Counted from the stretch's first letter, positions 43,658 through 52,711 are shown. The stretch is DNA of 64,000 bases from Nocardia pneumoniae NBRC 100136 (GCF_000308755.1 NZ_BAGF01000056.1:111304-175303), one strand, 5' to 3'. The notes: generated from the letters alone by a model not told the origin. Numbers and translations: made by a program.

Positions 43658-44665
43658 TCAGACGGCGGCGGCGATACGGTTGCCGATCTCCACGGTCGAC
43701 GCGCCGCCGGAGCGAGACGCGAGGTCCTTGGCGACCGCCGACTCGATGCGGGCGGCGGCCTCGGCATCGCCGAGGTGCTCGAGCAGCAGCGCGACCGAGA
43801 GGATCGCGGCGGTGGGGTCGGCCTTGGACTGGCCCGCGATGTCGGGGGCGCTGCCGTGCACCGGCTCGAACATGCTCGGGTTCGTCCCGGAGGCGTCGAT
43901 ATTGCCGCTGGCGGCCAGGCCGATGCCGCCGCTCACGGCGGCGGCCAGGTCGGTGATGATGTCGCCGAAGAGGTTGTCGGTGACGATCACGTCGAACCGG
44001 CCCGGATCGTTCACCAGGTGGATGGTCGCGGCGTCGATGTGCTGGTAAGCCGTTGTGACATCGGGGAACTCGGCGGCGACCTCGTCCACGGTGCGCTGCC
44101 AGAGCGAGCCGGCGAAGGTGAGCACGTTGGTCTTGTGCACCAGCGTGAGGTGCTTGCGCCGGGCCTGCGCCTTGGCGAAGGCGTACCGCACCACGCGCTC
44201 GATGCCGAACCGGGTGTTGGTGCTGACCTCGGTCGCGACCTCGTGCGGGGTGTCGACGCGGATCGCGCCGCCGGTGCCGGTGTAGGGGCCCTCGGTGCCT
44301 TCGCGGACCACCACGAAGTCGATGTCGGGGTTGCCCGCCAGCGGGCTGGTCACGCCGGGGAACAGTTTGGACGGCCGCAGGTTCACGTGGTGGTCCAGCG
44401 CGAACCGGGTGCGCAGCAGCAGTCCGCGTTCGAGCACGCCGCTGGGCACCGACGGATCGCCGATCGCGCCGAGCAGGATCGCGTCGTGCTGCTTCAGCTC
44501 GGGCAGCACCGAGTCCGGCAGGATCTCGCCGGTCGCGTGGTAGCGCCGCGCGCCCAGATCGTATTCGGTCTTCTCGACACCGGGGGCGACCACGTCGAGC
44601 ACCTTGAGCGCCTCGGCGATGACCTCGGGCCCGATCCCGTCACCCGGGATGACAGCAAGCTTCAT
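43658..44665 (-). CDS. leuB: 3-isopropylmalate dehydrogenase
   Basis: Oxidatively decarboxylates 3-isopropylmalate in leucine synthesis, using NAD. 335 residues from the ATG at 44665 (MKLAVIPGDGIGPEVIAEAL). Motifs are VVREGTEGPYTGTGG (substrate loop), HKTNVLTFAGSLW, the metal-binding DVIVTDNLFGDIITDLAA and the NAD-contacting MFEPVHGSAPDIAG. It is the short actinobacterial LeuB type. It lies apart from leuCD, as in mycobacteria (Rv2995c). Confidence 0.96.
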   Translation of the reverse strand: MKLAVIPGDGIGPEVIAEALKVLDVVAPGVEKTEYDLGARRYHATGEILPDSVLPELKQHDAILLGAIGDPSVPSGVLERGLLLRTRFALDHHVNLRPSKLFPGVTSPLAGNPDIDFVVVREGTEGPYTGTGGAIRVDTPHEVATEVSTNTRFGIERVVRYAFAKAQARRKHLTLVHKTNVLTFAGSLWQRTVDEVAAEFPDVTTAYQHIDAATIHLVNDPGRFDVIVTDNLFGDIITDLAAAVSGGIGLAASGNIDASGTNPSMFEPVHGSAPDIAGQSKADPTAAILSVALLLEHLGDAEAAARIESAVAKDLASRSGGASTVEIGNRIAAAV

Positions 44666-44887
44666 GACAAATGCTCCGTTCGATGTTTGCCGGTCGAGGC
44701 CGCCACGATGCGCGGCCCGTGGTTCGACCGTCGGGGTGAGCACGACATGCCGACCGGTGACCGCAGCACCGTCACGGTACTCGGCGCGGCCGGACAGTCG
44801 AGAACTGGGCGGCGGACACGGGGCGACCCGCGCGGACACGTGAGCGGACCGGCCGGGCCGGACCCGGACCTCGGGAAGACCGACGAG

Positions 44888-44922
44888 CGACGCCGCGCAC
44901 GAATACTTCGCACGCGGCGTCG
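44888..44922 (-). terminator. Hairpin after serA
   Basis: CGACGCCGCG and CGCGGCGTCG form a 10-bp stem around a 15-base loop, 34 bases beyond the serA stop on the minus strand. The rest of the serA-leuB gap (44666-44956) holds nothing I can call. Confidence 0.55.
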
Positions 44923-44956
44923 GTCCTGCACTACGCGGGCATGACCCGCGATCCGA

Positions 44957-46555
44957 TCAGAACAGGTCGACCAAGACGATCTTGCCCGCGCCGACCGACT
45001 CGGCGATCGCGGCCTGCACGTCGCCGGGCACCTCGCGGGCGACCCGCAGCACGACGGTGGCGCCTTCCTTGTCCACGTCCTGGGTCAGCTGCGCGGCCAG
45101 GATGTCGATTCCGGCCTCGCCGAGCTTGGTGCCGATCTTGCCCAGCGCGCCCGGCTTGTCCTCGTAGTTGAGGATGGCCAGGTTCAGGCCCTCGGCGCGC
45201 ATGTCGTAGTTGCGGCCGTTGATGTTGACGATCTTCTCCACCAGCTGCGGCTCGGTCAGCGTGCCCGCCACGTTCAGGGTGGAGCCGTCGCCGAAGACGG
45301 CGCGCAGGTCGACCACGCTGCGGTGGCTCGGGCTCTCCGACGCCGTGGCGACCTGGGTGCTGATCCCGCGGTCCTTGGCCAGCGCCGGTGCGTTGACGAA
45401 GGTGACCTGGTCCTCGACGTGCGCGGAGAAGATGCCGCGCAGCGCGGACAGCTCCAGCACGCCGACCTCCTGCGCGGCCAGCTCGCCCCGCACCTGGACC
45501 TCGACGCTGACGGGCAGCTCGTTGGACAGCGCGCCGAGCAGGGCGCCCTGCTTGCGCACGATGTCCAGCCACGGCGCGACCTCTTCGCTGACGGTGCCGC
45601 CGGTGACGTTCACCGCGCCGGGCACGAATTCCCCGGCCAGGGCCAGCAGCACCGACTTGGCGACGTCGGTGCCCGCGCGGTCCTGGGCTTCGGCGGTGGA
45701 GGCGCCGAGGTGCGGGGTCACGACGACCTGCGGCAGATCGAACAGCGGGCTGTCGGTGCAGGGCTCGGTCTCGAAGACGTCCAGGCCTGCGGCGCGCACG
45801 TGACCGGACTTGATCGCCTCGGCCAGCGCGGCCTCGTCGACCAGGCCGCCGCGGGCGGCGTTGACGATGATCACGCCCGGCTTGGTCTTGGCGATGGCCT
45901 CCTTACCGATGATGCCCTTGGTCTCGGGGGTCTTCGGCAGGTGGATGGAGATCAGGTCGGCGCGCTCGAGCAGTTCGTCGAGGCTCAGCAGCTCGATGCC
46001 CAGCTGCGCGGCGCGCGCGGGCGACACGTACGGGTCGTAGGCGACGACCTTGGTCTCGAAGGCGGCCAGGCGCGCGGCGAAGAGCTGACCGATGCGGCCG
46101 AGGCCGACCACGCCGACGGTCTTGCCGAAGATCTCCACACCGTTGAACTTGCTGCGCTGCCAGGTGTGCTCGCGCAGGGTGGCGTCGGCGGCGGGGATCT
46201 GGCGCGCGGCGGCCAGCAGCAGGGTGACCGCGTGCTCGGCGGCGGTGTGGATGTTCGAGGTGGGCGCGTTCACGACCATGACGCCGCGCTCGGTGGCGGC
46301 GGGCACGTCGACGTTGTCCAGGCCGACGCCGGCGCGGGCGACGATCTTCAGGTTCTTCCCGGCTTCCAGGACCTCGGCGTCGACCGTGGTCGCCGAGCGC
46401 ACCAGCAGCGCGTCGGCTTCGGGCACCGCGGCCAGCAGGGCCGGGCGGTCGGGACCGTCGACCCACCGAACCTCGACACCGTCACCGAGCGCATCGACGG
46501 TCGACTGGGCGAGCTTGTCGGCGATCAGAACTACAGGACGGCCTGCTTGGCTCAC
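44957..46555 (-). CDS. serA: D-3-phosphoglycerate dehydrogenase
   Basis: First committed enzyme of serine synthesis. 532 residues, the long actinobacterial type. The GTG at 46555 has AGGAG eight bases upstream. The catalytic domain (1-310) has the NAD motif VGLGRIGQLFAARLAAF and the active-site ARGGLVDEAAL and TPHLGASTAEAQ segments. An intervening ASB domain (about 320-450) and a C-terminal ACT domain (about 455-532, LNYEDKPGALGKIGTKLGEA) follow; the ACT domain mediates serine feedback. It matches Rv2996c and marks the right edge of the conserved block. Confidence 0.97.
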   Translation of the reverse strand: MSQAGRPVVLIADKLAQSTVDALGDGVEVRWVDGPDRPALLAAVPEADALLVRSATTVDAEVLEAGKNLKIVARAGVGLDNVDVPAATERGVMVVNAPTSNIHTAAEHAVTLLLAAARQIPAADATLREHTWQRSKFNGVEIFGKTVGVVGLGRIGQLFAARLAAFETKVVAYDPYVSPARAAQLGIELLSLDELLERADLISIHLPKTPETKGIIGKEAIAKTKPGVIIVNAARGGLVDEAALAEAIKSGHVRAAGLDVFETEPCTDSPLFDLPQVVVTPHLGASTAEAQDRAGTDVAKSVLLALAGEFVPGAVNVTGGTVSEEVAPWLDIVRKQGALLGALSNELPVSVEVQVRGELAAQEVGVLELSALRGIFSAHVEDQVTFVNAPALAKDRGISTQVATASESPSHRSVVDLRAVFGDGSTLNVAGTLTEPQLVEKIVNINGRNYDMRAEGLNLAILNYEDKPGALGKIGTKLGEAGIDILAAQLTQDVDKEGATVVLRVAREVPGDVQAAIAESVGAGKIVLVDLF

Positions 46556-46672
46556 GTGGGTTACTCCTGGGGAATGGGGTCGGCAATTACCGTCGACCAG
46601 CTTAGTGCGCGCGGTTTCGGTCGCTCCTACCACCTGGTAGGCGGCCGTCCTCAGTCGCGCGGCTGGCAAAAA

Positions 46673-46688
46673 TATGCAGACCGGTCTA
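46673..46688. promoter_or_regulatory. TetR operator upstream of its own gene
   Basis: TATGCAGACCGGTCTA precedes the TetR start at 46701. The core matches the perfect palindrome TAGACCGGTCTA at 47299 in all but one position, and both carry an AATATG lead-in. TAGACC-N2-TCTA-like sites are known for the LmrA/YxaF branch of TetR proteins. Confidence 0.75.
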
Positions 46689-46700
46689 CAGTCACAGAGC

Positions 46701-47255
46701 ATGGGCGCGAAAGGCACCGAGACACGCGGCAAACTGGTCGACGCGACGCGGGCGCTGGTCGAGCGGCACGGCTACTACGGCGCGGGCCTCAACCAGATCC
46801 TGGCGGCCAGCGGAGCGCCGCGCGGCTCGCTGTACTTCCACTTCCCCGGCGGCAAGGACGAATTGGTCGCGGAGGCGATCGCCCAGGCGGGCAAGGACAT
46901 CGCGACGCTCATCGACACCATCGAGCCCGGCGACACCGCCGCGGCGGCGACCAGACTGCTGAAAGCGTTCGGCGACCGCCTGGAGGCGTCCGGCTGGCAG
47001 CAGGGCTGCCCGGTCGCCACGGTCGCCCTGGACGTGGCGGCCGCGAACGACCCGATCCAAGCCGAGTGCGCCGCCGCCTACGCGGCGTGGCAGGAGGCGC
47101 TGCGCATCCGCCTGCGGGCCGACGGCCGCGACGACGCCGACGACCTGGCCGCCGCGGTGCTCGCGATGGTCGAGGGTGCGTTGCTGCTGGCCCGCGCGCA
47201 ACGCAGCCGCGAACCTCTGGACCGGGTGGAGCGCACCCTGCACCACCTGATCTGA
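46701..47255 (+). CDS. TetR/AcrR family repressor (LmrA/YxaF-like)
   Basis: 184 residues from the ATG at 46701 (MGAKGTETRGKLVDATRALV); an upstream in-frame start would sit inside the operator. The HTH reads GLNQILAASGAPRGSLYFHFPGGK and the ligand domain contains GWQQGCPVATVALDVA, both characteristic of the LmrA/YxaF/QacR-like branch. Operator palindromes before this gene and before the downstream fusion gene share one core, so it very probably represses both. The inducer is unknown, perhaps a hydrophobic compound handled by the downstream enzyme. Confidence 0.92.
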   Translation: MGAKGTETRGKLVDATRALVERHGYYGAGLNQILAASGAPRGSLYFHFPGGKDELVAEAIAQAGKDIATLIDTIEPGDTAAAATRLLKAFGDRLEASGWQQGCPVATVALDVAAANDPIQAECAAAYAAWQEALRIRLRADGRDDADDLAAAVLAMVEGALLLARAQRSREPLDRVERTLHHLI

Positions 47256-47294
47256 ACCGACCAGCCCCACCGACCCTTTCGCAGGTCCACAAAA

Positions 47295-47310
47295 TATGTA
47301 GACCGGTCTA
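47295..47310. promoter_or_regulatory. TetR operator upstream of the SDR-hydrolase fusion gene
   Basis: TATGTAGACCGGTCTA contains a perfect 12-bp palindrome at 47299-47310. It sits five bases before the ribosome site AAGGAG of the gene at 47325, so a bound repressor would block its expression. Confidence 0.8.
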
Positions 47311-47324
47311 GTAAGGAGCATCTC

Positions 47325-49034
47325 ATGTCCGACAGCATCGTGTTCGGCGCCGCCGGGTTCCTCGGCCGCAACGCGGTCGCCCGCTTGCTCGCGCAGGGAC
47401 ATTCCGTCGCCGCCGCCTTGCGTCCCGGTAGCGAGGAGCGGCTCACCGCCTGGTTGCGCAGACGCGGGGTCCAGGCGAGCAGGCTGGAGATCATCGCGTG
47501 CGATGTCACCGCGCCGGACCTCGGCCTGCCCGAAGACTTCGACCCGTCCGGCATCCGCGACGTGTACAACTGCGCGGCCCGTTTCGCGTTCGGACTCGCG
47601 CCCGAGGACGCGTACGCGGTCAATGTCACCGGGGCGCTGCGCGTGCTCGACTGGGCGGCAGCCCTCCCGGACCTGCGGCGCGTCGTGCACATCACCGGAT
47701 ACCGGATCACCGTCGAGGAATCCCAGGAACAGCATTACGAGAACGGCGCGTACGGGGCGTCCAAGTTCGAGTCGGATCCGCTGCTGCGGCGGCGCGCGGC
47801 CGACCTCGGCGTCGCGCTGACCATCGCGAACCCGAGCAGCGTGATCGGCCCCGGCCAATACATTGGATTGGCGAACGTGGTGCAGGATCTGTGGAATGGC
47901 AAGCTCGCGGCGATTCCCGGCGGCGCGCAGACCTTCGTGCCGATCGTCGACCTGGACTACTTCACCGATTTCCTGATCAGCCTGCCCGCTCTCCCCGATA
48001 CCGCGGGCCGGTCCTACACCGTGCTCGACGATCGAACCCCGGTGCTGCCGAAGCTGATTCGGCTGCTGGCCCGCCACCTGGGGGTCCGGGCACCACGGTT
48101 CTCGATTCCGGCTGGCGTGATCTCGAAGCTTCCCCGCGGGTTGACCGGCGCCGATCCGGAGACGATGACCTTCATCGCCGACGACCGCTACGACACCTCC
48201 GCGGCGGACGAGGTCGCGCGACGCGCCGGGCTCACCATGCCTTCCACCGAGGCGACCATTCTGGCGTGGGCGGACCATCTGGTGGCCAGCCGGTTCGGCG
48301 CGGTGGCGGACGATCCGACCGCCGGATTCGACCACGGCGTCTGGGTGAGCGGGGAACGCGAACGTCCGGCTTACGTGTTGGTGCACGGCCTTCCGCTGGA
48401 CGGCGAGTCCTGGAACACGGTGCGCGCCGAGTTGGATGGATCGAGTCTCGCCATCGACCTCCCCGGACTCGGACGTTCAGCGCCCGGCGACATCGATGCG
48501 GCTCTGCCTCGATTGCTCTCCTCGGTACACACCCGGCCGGTGCTGGTCGGCCATTCGCTCGGCTGCGGACCGGTGCTGCGCTACGCGGCCGAGCATCCGG
48601 AGCGGATCTCCGGTGTGGTCCTCGTGGCGCCCGCGTTCTTGCAACCGCGGGCCGGGATGCTGCTGCGCTCGCCGCTGATGACGGTAGCGCTGAAACGAAT
48701 CTCGGCCGCCGCCTTGGCGAAACGGCTCGGTGTGCCCGAAAGCGCGGCGATCCCGAGCGCCGCGGCGAATCTGCGCAGACCCGGCGTCGCCGCGCGAACC
48801 GTCGGCGCGCTGCGCCGGGCGAGCTCCTCCGCGCGACGCGAGGAGTTGCGGGCATTGCTCGACCGGGTCGAGGTGCCGGTGCGAATCGTCACCGGTTCAG
48901 CGGATCCGATCACCATCCCGACATCGCGGGAGGCGATCTCGATCGAGGGCACCGGGCACTACCCGCAGCTGACCCATCCCGAGCGGCTTGCGGCCGAGCT
49001 CGTCCGGATGTCCACCGTCGGCGCTCGCCACTGA
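47325..49034 (+). CDS. Fusion protein: NAD(P)-dependent epimerase/SDR domain plus alpha/beta hydrolase
   Basis: 569 residues with AAGGAG before the ATG. The N-terminal extended SDR domain (about 1-330) has the Rossmann motif FGAAGFLGRNAVARLLA, NVTGALRVLDWA and the catalytic YGASK. The active-site Tyr is in place, but the usual upstream Ser lies in VHITGYR, so the site deviates. The C-terminal alpha/beta hydrolase domain (about 345-565) has LVHGLPLDGESWNTV, the nucleophile VGHSLGCG, an acid in TGSADPIT and the catalytic His in GTGHYPQL. Both domains look intact and in frame. Coupled oxidation and hydrolysis of one substrate is an inference. Controlled by the adjacent TetR. Confidence 0.85.
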   Translation: MSDSIVFGAAGFLGRNAVARLLAQGHSVAAALRPGSEERLTAWLRRRGVQASRLEIIACDVTAPDLGLPEDFDPSGIRDVYNCAARFAFGLAPEDAYAVNVTGALRVLDWAAALPDLRRVVHITGYRITVEESQEQHYENGAYGASKFESDPLLRRRAADLGVALTIANPSSVIGPGQYIGLANVVQDLWNGKLAAIPGGAQTFVPIVDLDYFTDFLISLPALPDTAGRSYTVLDDRTPVLPKLIRLLARHLGVRAPRFSIPAGVISKLPRGLTGADPETMTFIADDRYDTSAADEVARRAGLTMPSTEATILAWADHLVASRFGAVADDPTAGFDHGVWVSGERERPAYVLVHGLPLDGESWNTVRAELDGSSLAIDLPGLGRSAPGDIDAALPRLLSSVHTRPVLVGHSLGCGPVLRYAAEHPERISGVVLVAPAFLQPRAGMLLRSPLMTVALKRISAAALAKRLGVPESAAIPSAAANLRRPGVAARTVGALRRASSSARREELRALLDRVEVPVRIVTGSADPITIPTSREAISIEGTGHYPQLTHPERLAAELVRMSTVGARH

Positions 49035-49141
49035 TCTCGCCTGTCGCCGTCCGGGGCCGAGTTCGGTCCGGGGCCGAGTTCGCAGGCACTTCAGGATCTA
49101 TCTCTGCGCGCCGCCGCAGGGTGGGCCTCGGATAGCGGCAA

Positions 49142-49168
49142 GCCCCCGCACCAGCCCGGTGCGGGGGC
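49142..49168 (+). terminator. Hairpin terminator after the fusion gene
   Basis: GCCCCCGCACC and GGTGCGGGGGC form a perfect 11-bp stem with a five-base loop, about 110 bases after the stop. It also faces the end of the small minus-strand gene at 49230. Confidence 0.75.
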
Positions 49169-49229
49169 CCGCTCGATCACGCCGTCAGTGGGCGCGAGAA
49201 CCGGTCGATCTCCTCGACCGTCACGTCGG

Positions 49230-49349
49230 TCAGCGGCCGCCGAAGGAACCCGTCCACAGAGTGTCGACGAGACCGTGCAGCGCGGCGCCGAGCGTGTTGA
49301 AAAGACCGTTCACGGCAGCACTACCGGTGTCGATGATAACGGGGATCAT
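49230..49349 (-). CDS. 39-residue peptide, unknown
   Basis: A short minus-strand gene starts with ATG at 49349, preceded by the strong purine run GAGGAAGAGG. The product begins MIPVIIDTGSAAVNGLFNTL and ends with GLVDTLWTGSFGGR. It is amphipathic or mildly hydrophobic, with no signal peptide, no cysteine and a single Trp. The upstream 200 bases are distinctly AT-rich, as expected of a promoter. A hairpin terminator lies beyond its stop. I recognise no family. The ribosome site and tidy boundaries argue for a real gene; an exported, membrane-active or toxin-like peptide is one possibility (inference). Confidence 0.55.
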   Translation of the reverse strand: MIPVIIDTGSAAVNGLFNTLGAALHGLVDTLWTGSFGGR

Positions 49350-50113
49350 GGAAATACCTCTTCCTCGAAACATTATCCAGTCGAACTGGCTGACACATGG
49401 CACATCGAAGGCCGGACGGCGGCGGTTACGGAATTCGAATAATTAGTGATGCAGAGCACGATATGCACCGATCGTGACTCACACCACTCACAACCATAGC
49501 TCTCACGTGCACTTTTAGTCATTTGACCAGGTCACGATGCTGTTTCGGCGCATCTAATTTTCCAAACTAAGGACTTCATGAGAAAGCTCTGAGAAATAGA
49601 TCTACGGAAACTCGGGCCAGCCGCGACAGACGAGCGACAATAGAGCCTCCGAATAACTGCCGATCCGCGCCGTTGCCCCGAGTCCAGAAATAACGGAGCC
49701 ATATCAGCGCCGATATCCGAGGCCGGAGCCGGATTCGCGCTTCGGGTGACAGGACGAAGTCGATGGTGACCCGCGCCACATCATCATCGGGGCGCCCGCG
49801 CCCTAGGGGTGCTGTTGAGGAGCGTGTCGCCAGGTACAAGATCTTGGCGACCGCGATGCTGCGGACGACGAGTAGCGCGCATTCCCATCGACGGGGGCCA
49901 CAGGCGAGCTTGCCCGCCCATACACCGCCTGTGGCGCGACCGGGAACACCGTGTCGCGCACCAGCGCATCACCGTCGCCTCCGCGACCTCGAACAGCTCG
50001 AACTGACCGCGCCCGGATCCGACTGGATCGCGACGCACACCGTCGGACCGTCCTCGACCTGCTCGCTGCGCTGCGGGACTGGAGCGATCCGCACGCAAAA
50101 GCCCTCTGAAAAG
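49350..50113. other. Long intergenic region, AT-rich then decayed-looking coding sequence
   Basis: From 49350 to about 49600 the sequence is AT-rich for this genome and probably holds the promoter of the 39-residue peptide gene. From 49600 to 50110 fragments in several plus-strand frames look coding in turn (for example HRVAHQRITVASA, then RDLEQLELTAPGSDW, then VLDLLAALRDWSDPHAKAL), as if one small gene had suffered several frameshifts. A minus-strand frame at 49576-49839 ends VARLSRLARVSVDLFLRAFS but has no family. I make no gene call. Confidence 0.45.
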
Positions 50114-50152
50114 CCGAAAGGCCCCGCACCCTTTCGGTGCGGAGCCTTTCGG
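50114..50152 (-). terminator. Terminator of the cold-shock gene
   Basis: CCGAAAGGCCCCGCACC and GGTGCGGAGCCTTTCGG pair over 17 positions with one mismatch and a five-base loop, 14 bases beyond the csp stop. Confidence 0.85.
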
Positions 50153-50166
50153 AAGCTTGGTCGCGA

Positions 50167-50370
50167 TCAGAGAACGCGGACGTCCTGAGCCTGCGGGCCC
50201 TTCTGTCCCTGGCCGATCTCGAATTCCACGCGCTGACCCTCATCGAGGGACCGGAAACCCGAGCCGCTCACAGCCGAGTAGTGCACAAAGACGTCGGGTC
50301 CTCCGCCGTCCTGCGCGATGAAGCCGAAGCCCTTCTCGCTGTTGAACCACTTCACAATGCCTTGAGCCAT
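50167..50370 (-). CDS. cspA: Cold-shock domain protein
   Basis: 67 residues, a single cold-shock domain that binds single-stranded RNA and DNA. RNP1 is KGFGFI and RNP2 is VFVHY. The start MAQGIVKWFNSEKGFG is typical of actinobacterial CspA. The gene stands alone with a strong terminator and a long upstream gap, consistent with a structured 5' leader, which is usual for csp genes. Which csp paralogue it is cannot be told. Confidence 0.96.
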   Translation of the reverse strand: MAQGIVKWFNSEKGFGFIAQDGGGPDVFVHYSAVSGSGFRSLDEGQRVEFEIGQGQKGPQAQDVRVL

Positions 50371-50825
50371 TTCATACTTTCTGTAGACGAGCCAGGTGTG
50401 TTCATCGATATGTCCCGGTCTCGTAGATCAACGATGCCATGATCCGACGAATTACTCACGCTCGGTCCCACCAACTGTGAGCTAACGCTCACCACCGGCT
50501 TCGCTTGCGCTCGGCCGGGCGCGGACCGCGTCTTCACCTCCCACGCTCGGTTGGGCCCCGATCCGCACGGCCTCGCCGCGACAGCCATACGGGTGCCCGC
50601 ACTTCCAGTCGGATGGGCTCGCCGTCGTTCCTCGACGAGCACACCCCGATCGCATGGGTCACCGCGCCCGGCACCATGAACATTTCCTTGGCCTACGCGG
50701 CTCGGCACCGGTGATCTGGTTACCAGTTTCGTTGTGCCCCAACGATTTACAGCCTACAGCACGCAGACTCCGACAGTTCAGCGTACGTCGGCCTACTGCC
50801 GGGCGCACCGTTCGTTAAGTTCTGT
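50371..50825. other. Intergenic region between csp and iolD
   Basis: About 455 bases. The part nearest csp should hold its promoter and leader. A plus-strand fragment around 50610-50710 (SFLDEHTPIAWVTAPGTMNI) reads like protein but has no start, no ribosome site and no family that I know, and may be a gene remnant. Confidence 0.4.
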
Positions 50826-52667
50826 TCACGGTCGCAGATAGCGCAGCTGACGCGGTTTGGTCTCGTCGTAGTCGGTCCGCCCCGGCAGGTGCTCCGGCAC
50901 GCCGACCTCCCACCAGGCGCCCGCATCGGTCCACGCCGACGGCTGTGTCCGCACCACCACCACGGCCGGACGGGATTCGGCAACGGCGGCGGCACGCGCC
51001 CGCGCGTAGGCGTGGCGGAACTCGTCGAGGTCGTCAGCCGTGCAGACGTGACAGCCAAGGGCCGCCGCATGACCGGCGAAGTCGACGCGGGGTGGATCCT
51101 CCTGGGTGGTAAGGCAATTCGCGTAGAAGTTGTTGAACGGGGCGCCGCCTTGGCCTTCTTGCAGGCGGGCGATCACGGCGTAGCCGTCGTTGTCGCAGAC
51201 CACCGCGACGAACGGGTGCCCGGCGAAGGCGGCCGAGAACAACTCCGAATTCAGCATCAGATAGGAGCCGTCCCCGAGCAGCGTCGTGACCACGCCATCG
51301 GTATGCGCCATGGCCGCGCCCCACGCCCCGGCGAGCTCGTAGCCCATGCAGGAGAAGCCGTACTCCACGTCCATGGTGGGTGCGCCGCCCGTCGCGCGCC
51401 AGCCGCCCACGAGTTCGCCGGGTAAGCCACCCGAGGCCGTCATCACGTAGTCGCTCGGCCCGCTCAGGTCGTTCACCGCGCCGACGACCTGGGCGTAGCT
51501 CGGCATGCCCGCAGTCGGCGCGCGCAGCTTGTCGATGTGCGCGTCCCACGTGCCGCGCAACGCCGCCGCTCGCGCCGTCCACTCCGCATCGATCCGCCAC
51601 TCCCCCGGCTGGTCGGCCAGTTCCCGCACGGTGGCGTCGGCGTCACCGACCACCGCGAGGGCGCCGTGCTTGACGGCGTCGAACCGCGCCACGTTGATCG
51701 TCACCAGGCGAACGTCCGGCGCGAAGACGGTCCAGGACGCGGTGGTGAAGTCCTGCAATCGGGTCCCGACCGCAAGGACCAGGTCGGCTTCGGCCGCCAT
51801 CGCGTTCGCCGACGCCGAGCCGGTGATGCCCAACGGCCCCGCGTACAGCGGATGGTCGTGCGGAACCAGCGTACGGCCCGCGGTGGTCTCCACGACCGGA
51901 ATGCCATGGCGCTCGGCGAAATCCAGCACGGTGCGCCCTGCGCCCGAATAGCGGACGCCGCCGCCGAGCACCAGCAGCGGGCGACGCGCGGCGTGCAGCG
52001 CGGCAGCAGCGTCGACGAGGGCACGCTGATCGGGTCGAGGCCGCGCCACGCGGTGCACGACCGGCGCGAAGAGCACGTCGGGGAAGTCGTAGTCCTCGGC
52101 TTGGACGTCCTGCGGGAGCGCGAGGACGACCGGACCGGCGTCGGCCGGGTCGGTGAGCACCCGCACGACTTGCGGCAGGGTGGCGATCAGCTGTTCCGGG
52201 CGGGTGATGCGGTCGAAATACCGGCTCACCGCGCGGAACGCGTCGTTCACCGTGACGGTGGCGTCACCGAAGTGCTCGACCTGCTGCAGGACCGGGTCCG
52301 GGGCGCGACCGGTGAACGTGTCACCCGGAAGCAGCAGCAGCGGAAGGCGATTCGCGTGTGCGACACCTGCCGCCGTCACCATGTTCAGCGCGCCGGGACC
52401 GATCGACGAGGTGGCGACACCCACCTGACGCCGGTTCGTGGCCTTGGCATAGCCGACGGACGCGAGCGCCATCCCCTCTTCGGTGTGCCCGCGCCAGACC
52501 GGGAGTTCGTCGCGCCGTTCGTGCAGCGCGGTACCGAGTCCGAGCACATTGCCGTGCCCGAAGATCCCGAACACGGCGGGGAACAGCGGCACCTCGCGGC
52601 CGTCGAGCGTTTCGGAGCGCTGGGCGACCAACCAGGCCACCAGCGCCTGCGCCGCGGTCAGTTTCAT
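50826..52667 (-). CDS. iolD: 3D-(3,5/4)-trihydroxycyclohexane-1,2-dione hydrolase
   Basis: ThDP-dependent ring-opening enzyme of myo-inositol breakdown, giving 5-deoxy-glucuronate. 613 residues from the ATG at 52667 (MKLTAAQALVAWLVAQRSET), with AAGGA upstream. The ThDP-activating Glu is in WRGHTEEGMALASVGYA and the cofactor motif is GDGSYLMLNSELFSAAF with VVCDNDGY. FPAVFGIFGHGNVLGLG is an IolD hallmark not seen in acetolactate synthases. The frame stays open further upstream into iolC, but that part is shadow. Last gene of the minus-strand iol operon. Confidence 0.95.
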   Translation of the reverse strand: MKLTAAQALVAWLVAQRSETLDGREVPLFPAVFGIFGHGNVLGLGTALHERRDELPVWRGHTEEGMALASVGYAKATNRRQVGVATSSIGPGALNMVTAAGVAHANRLPLLLLPGDTFTGRAPDPVLQQVEHFGDATVTVNDAFRAVSRYFDRITRPEQLIATLPQVVRVLTDPADAGPVVLALPQDVQAEDYDFPDVLFAPVVHRVARPRPDQRALVDAAAALHAARRPLLVLGGGVRYSGAGRTVLDFAERHGIPVVETTAGRTLVPHDHPLYAGPLGITGSASANAMAAEADLVLAVGTRLQDFTTASWTVFAPDVRLVTINVARFDAVKHGALAVVGDADATVRELADQPGEWRIDAEWTARAAALRGTWDAHIDKLRAPTAGMPSYAQVVGAVNDLSGPSDYVMTASGGLPGELVGGWRATGGAPTMDVEYGFSCMGYELAGAWGAAMAHTDGVVTTLLGDGSYLMLNSELFSAAFAGHPFVAVVCDNDGYAVIARLQEGQGGAPFNNFYANCLTTQEDPPRVDFAGHAAALGCHVCTADDLDEFRHAYARARAAAVAESRPAVVVVRTQPSAWTDAGAWWEVGVPEHLPGRTDYDETKPRQLRYLRP

Positions 52668-52711
52668 CCGATCCGTCCTTCGTGAGTGGTGAACTGGCAG
52701 CCGGGCCGGGC

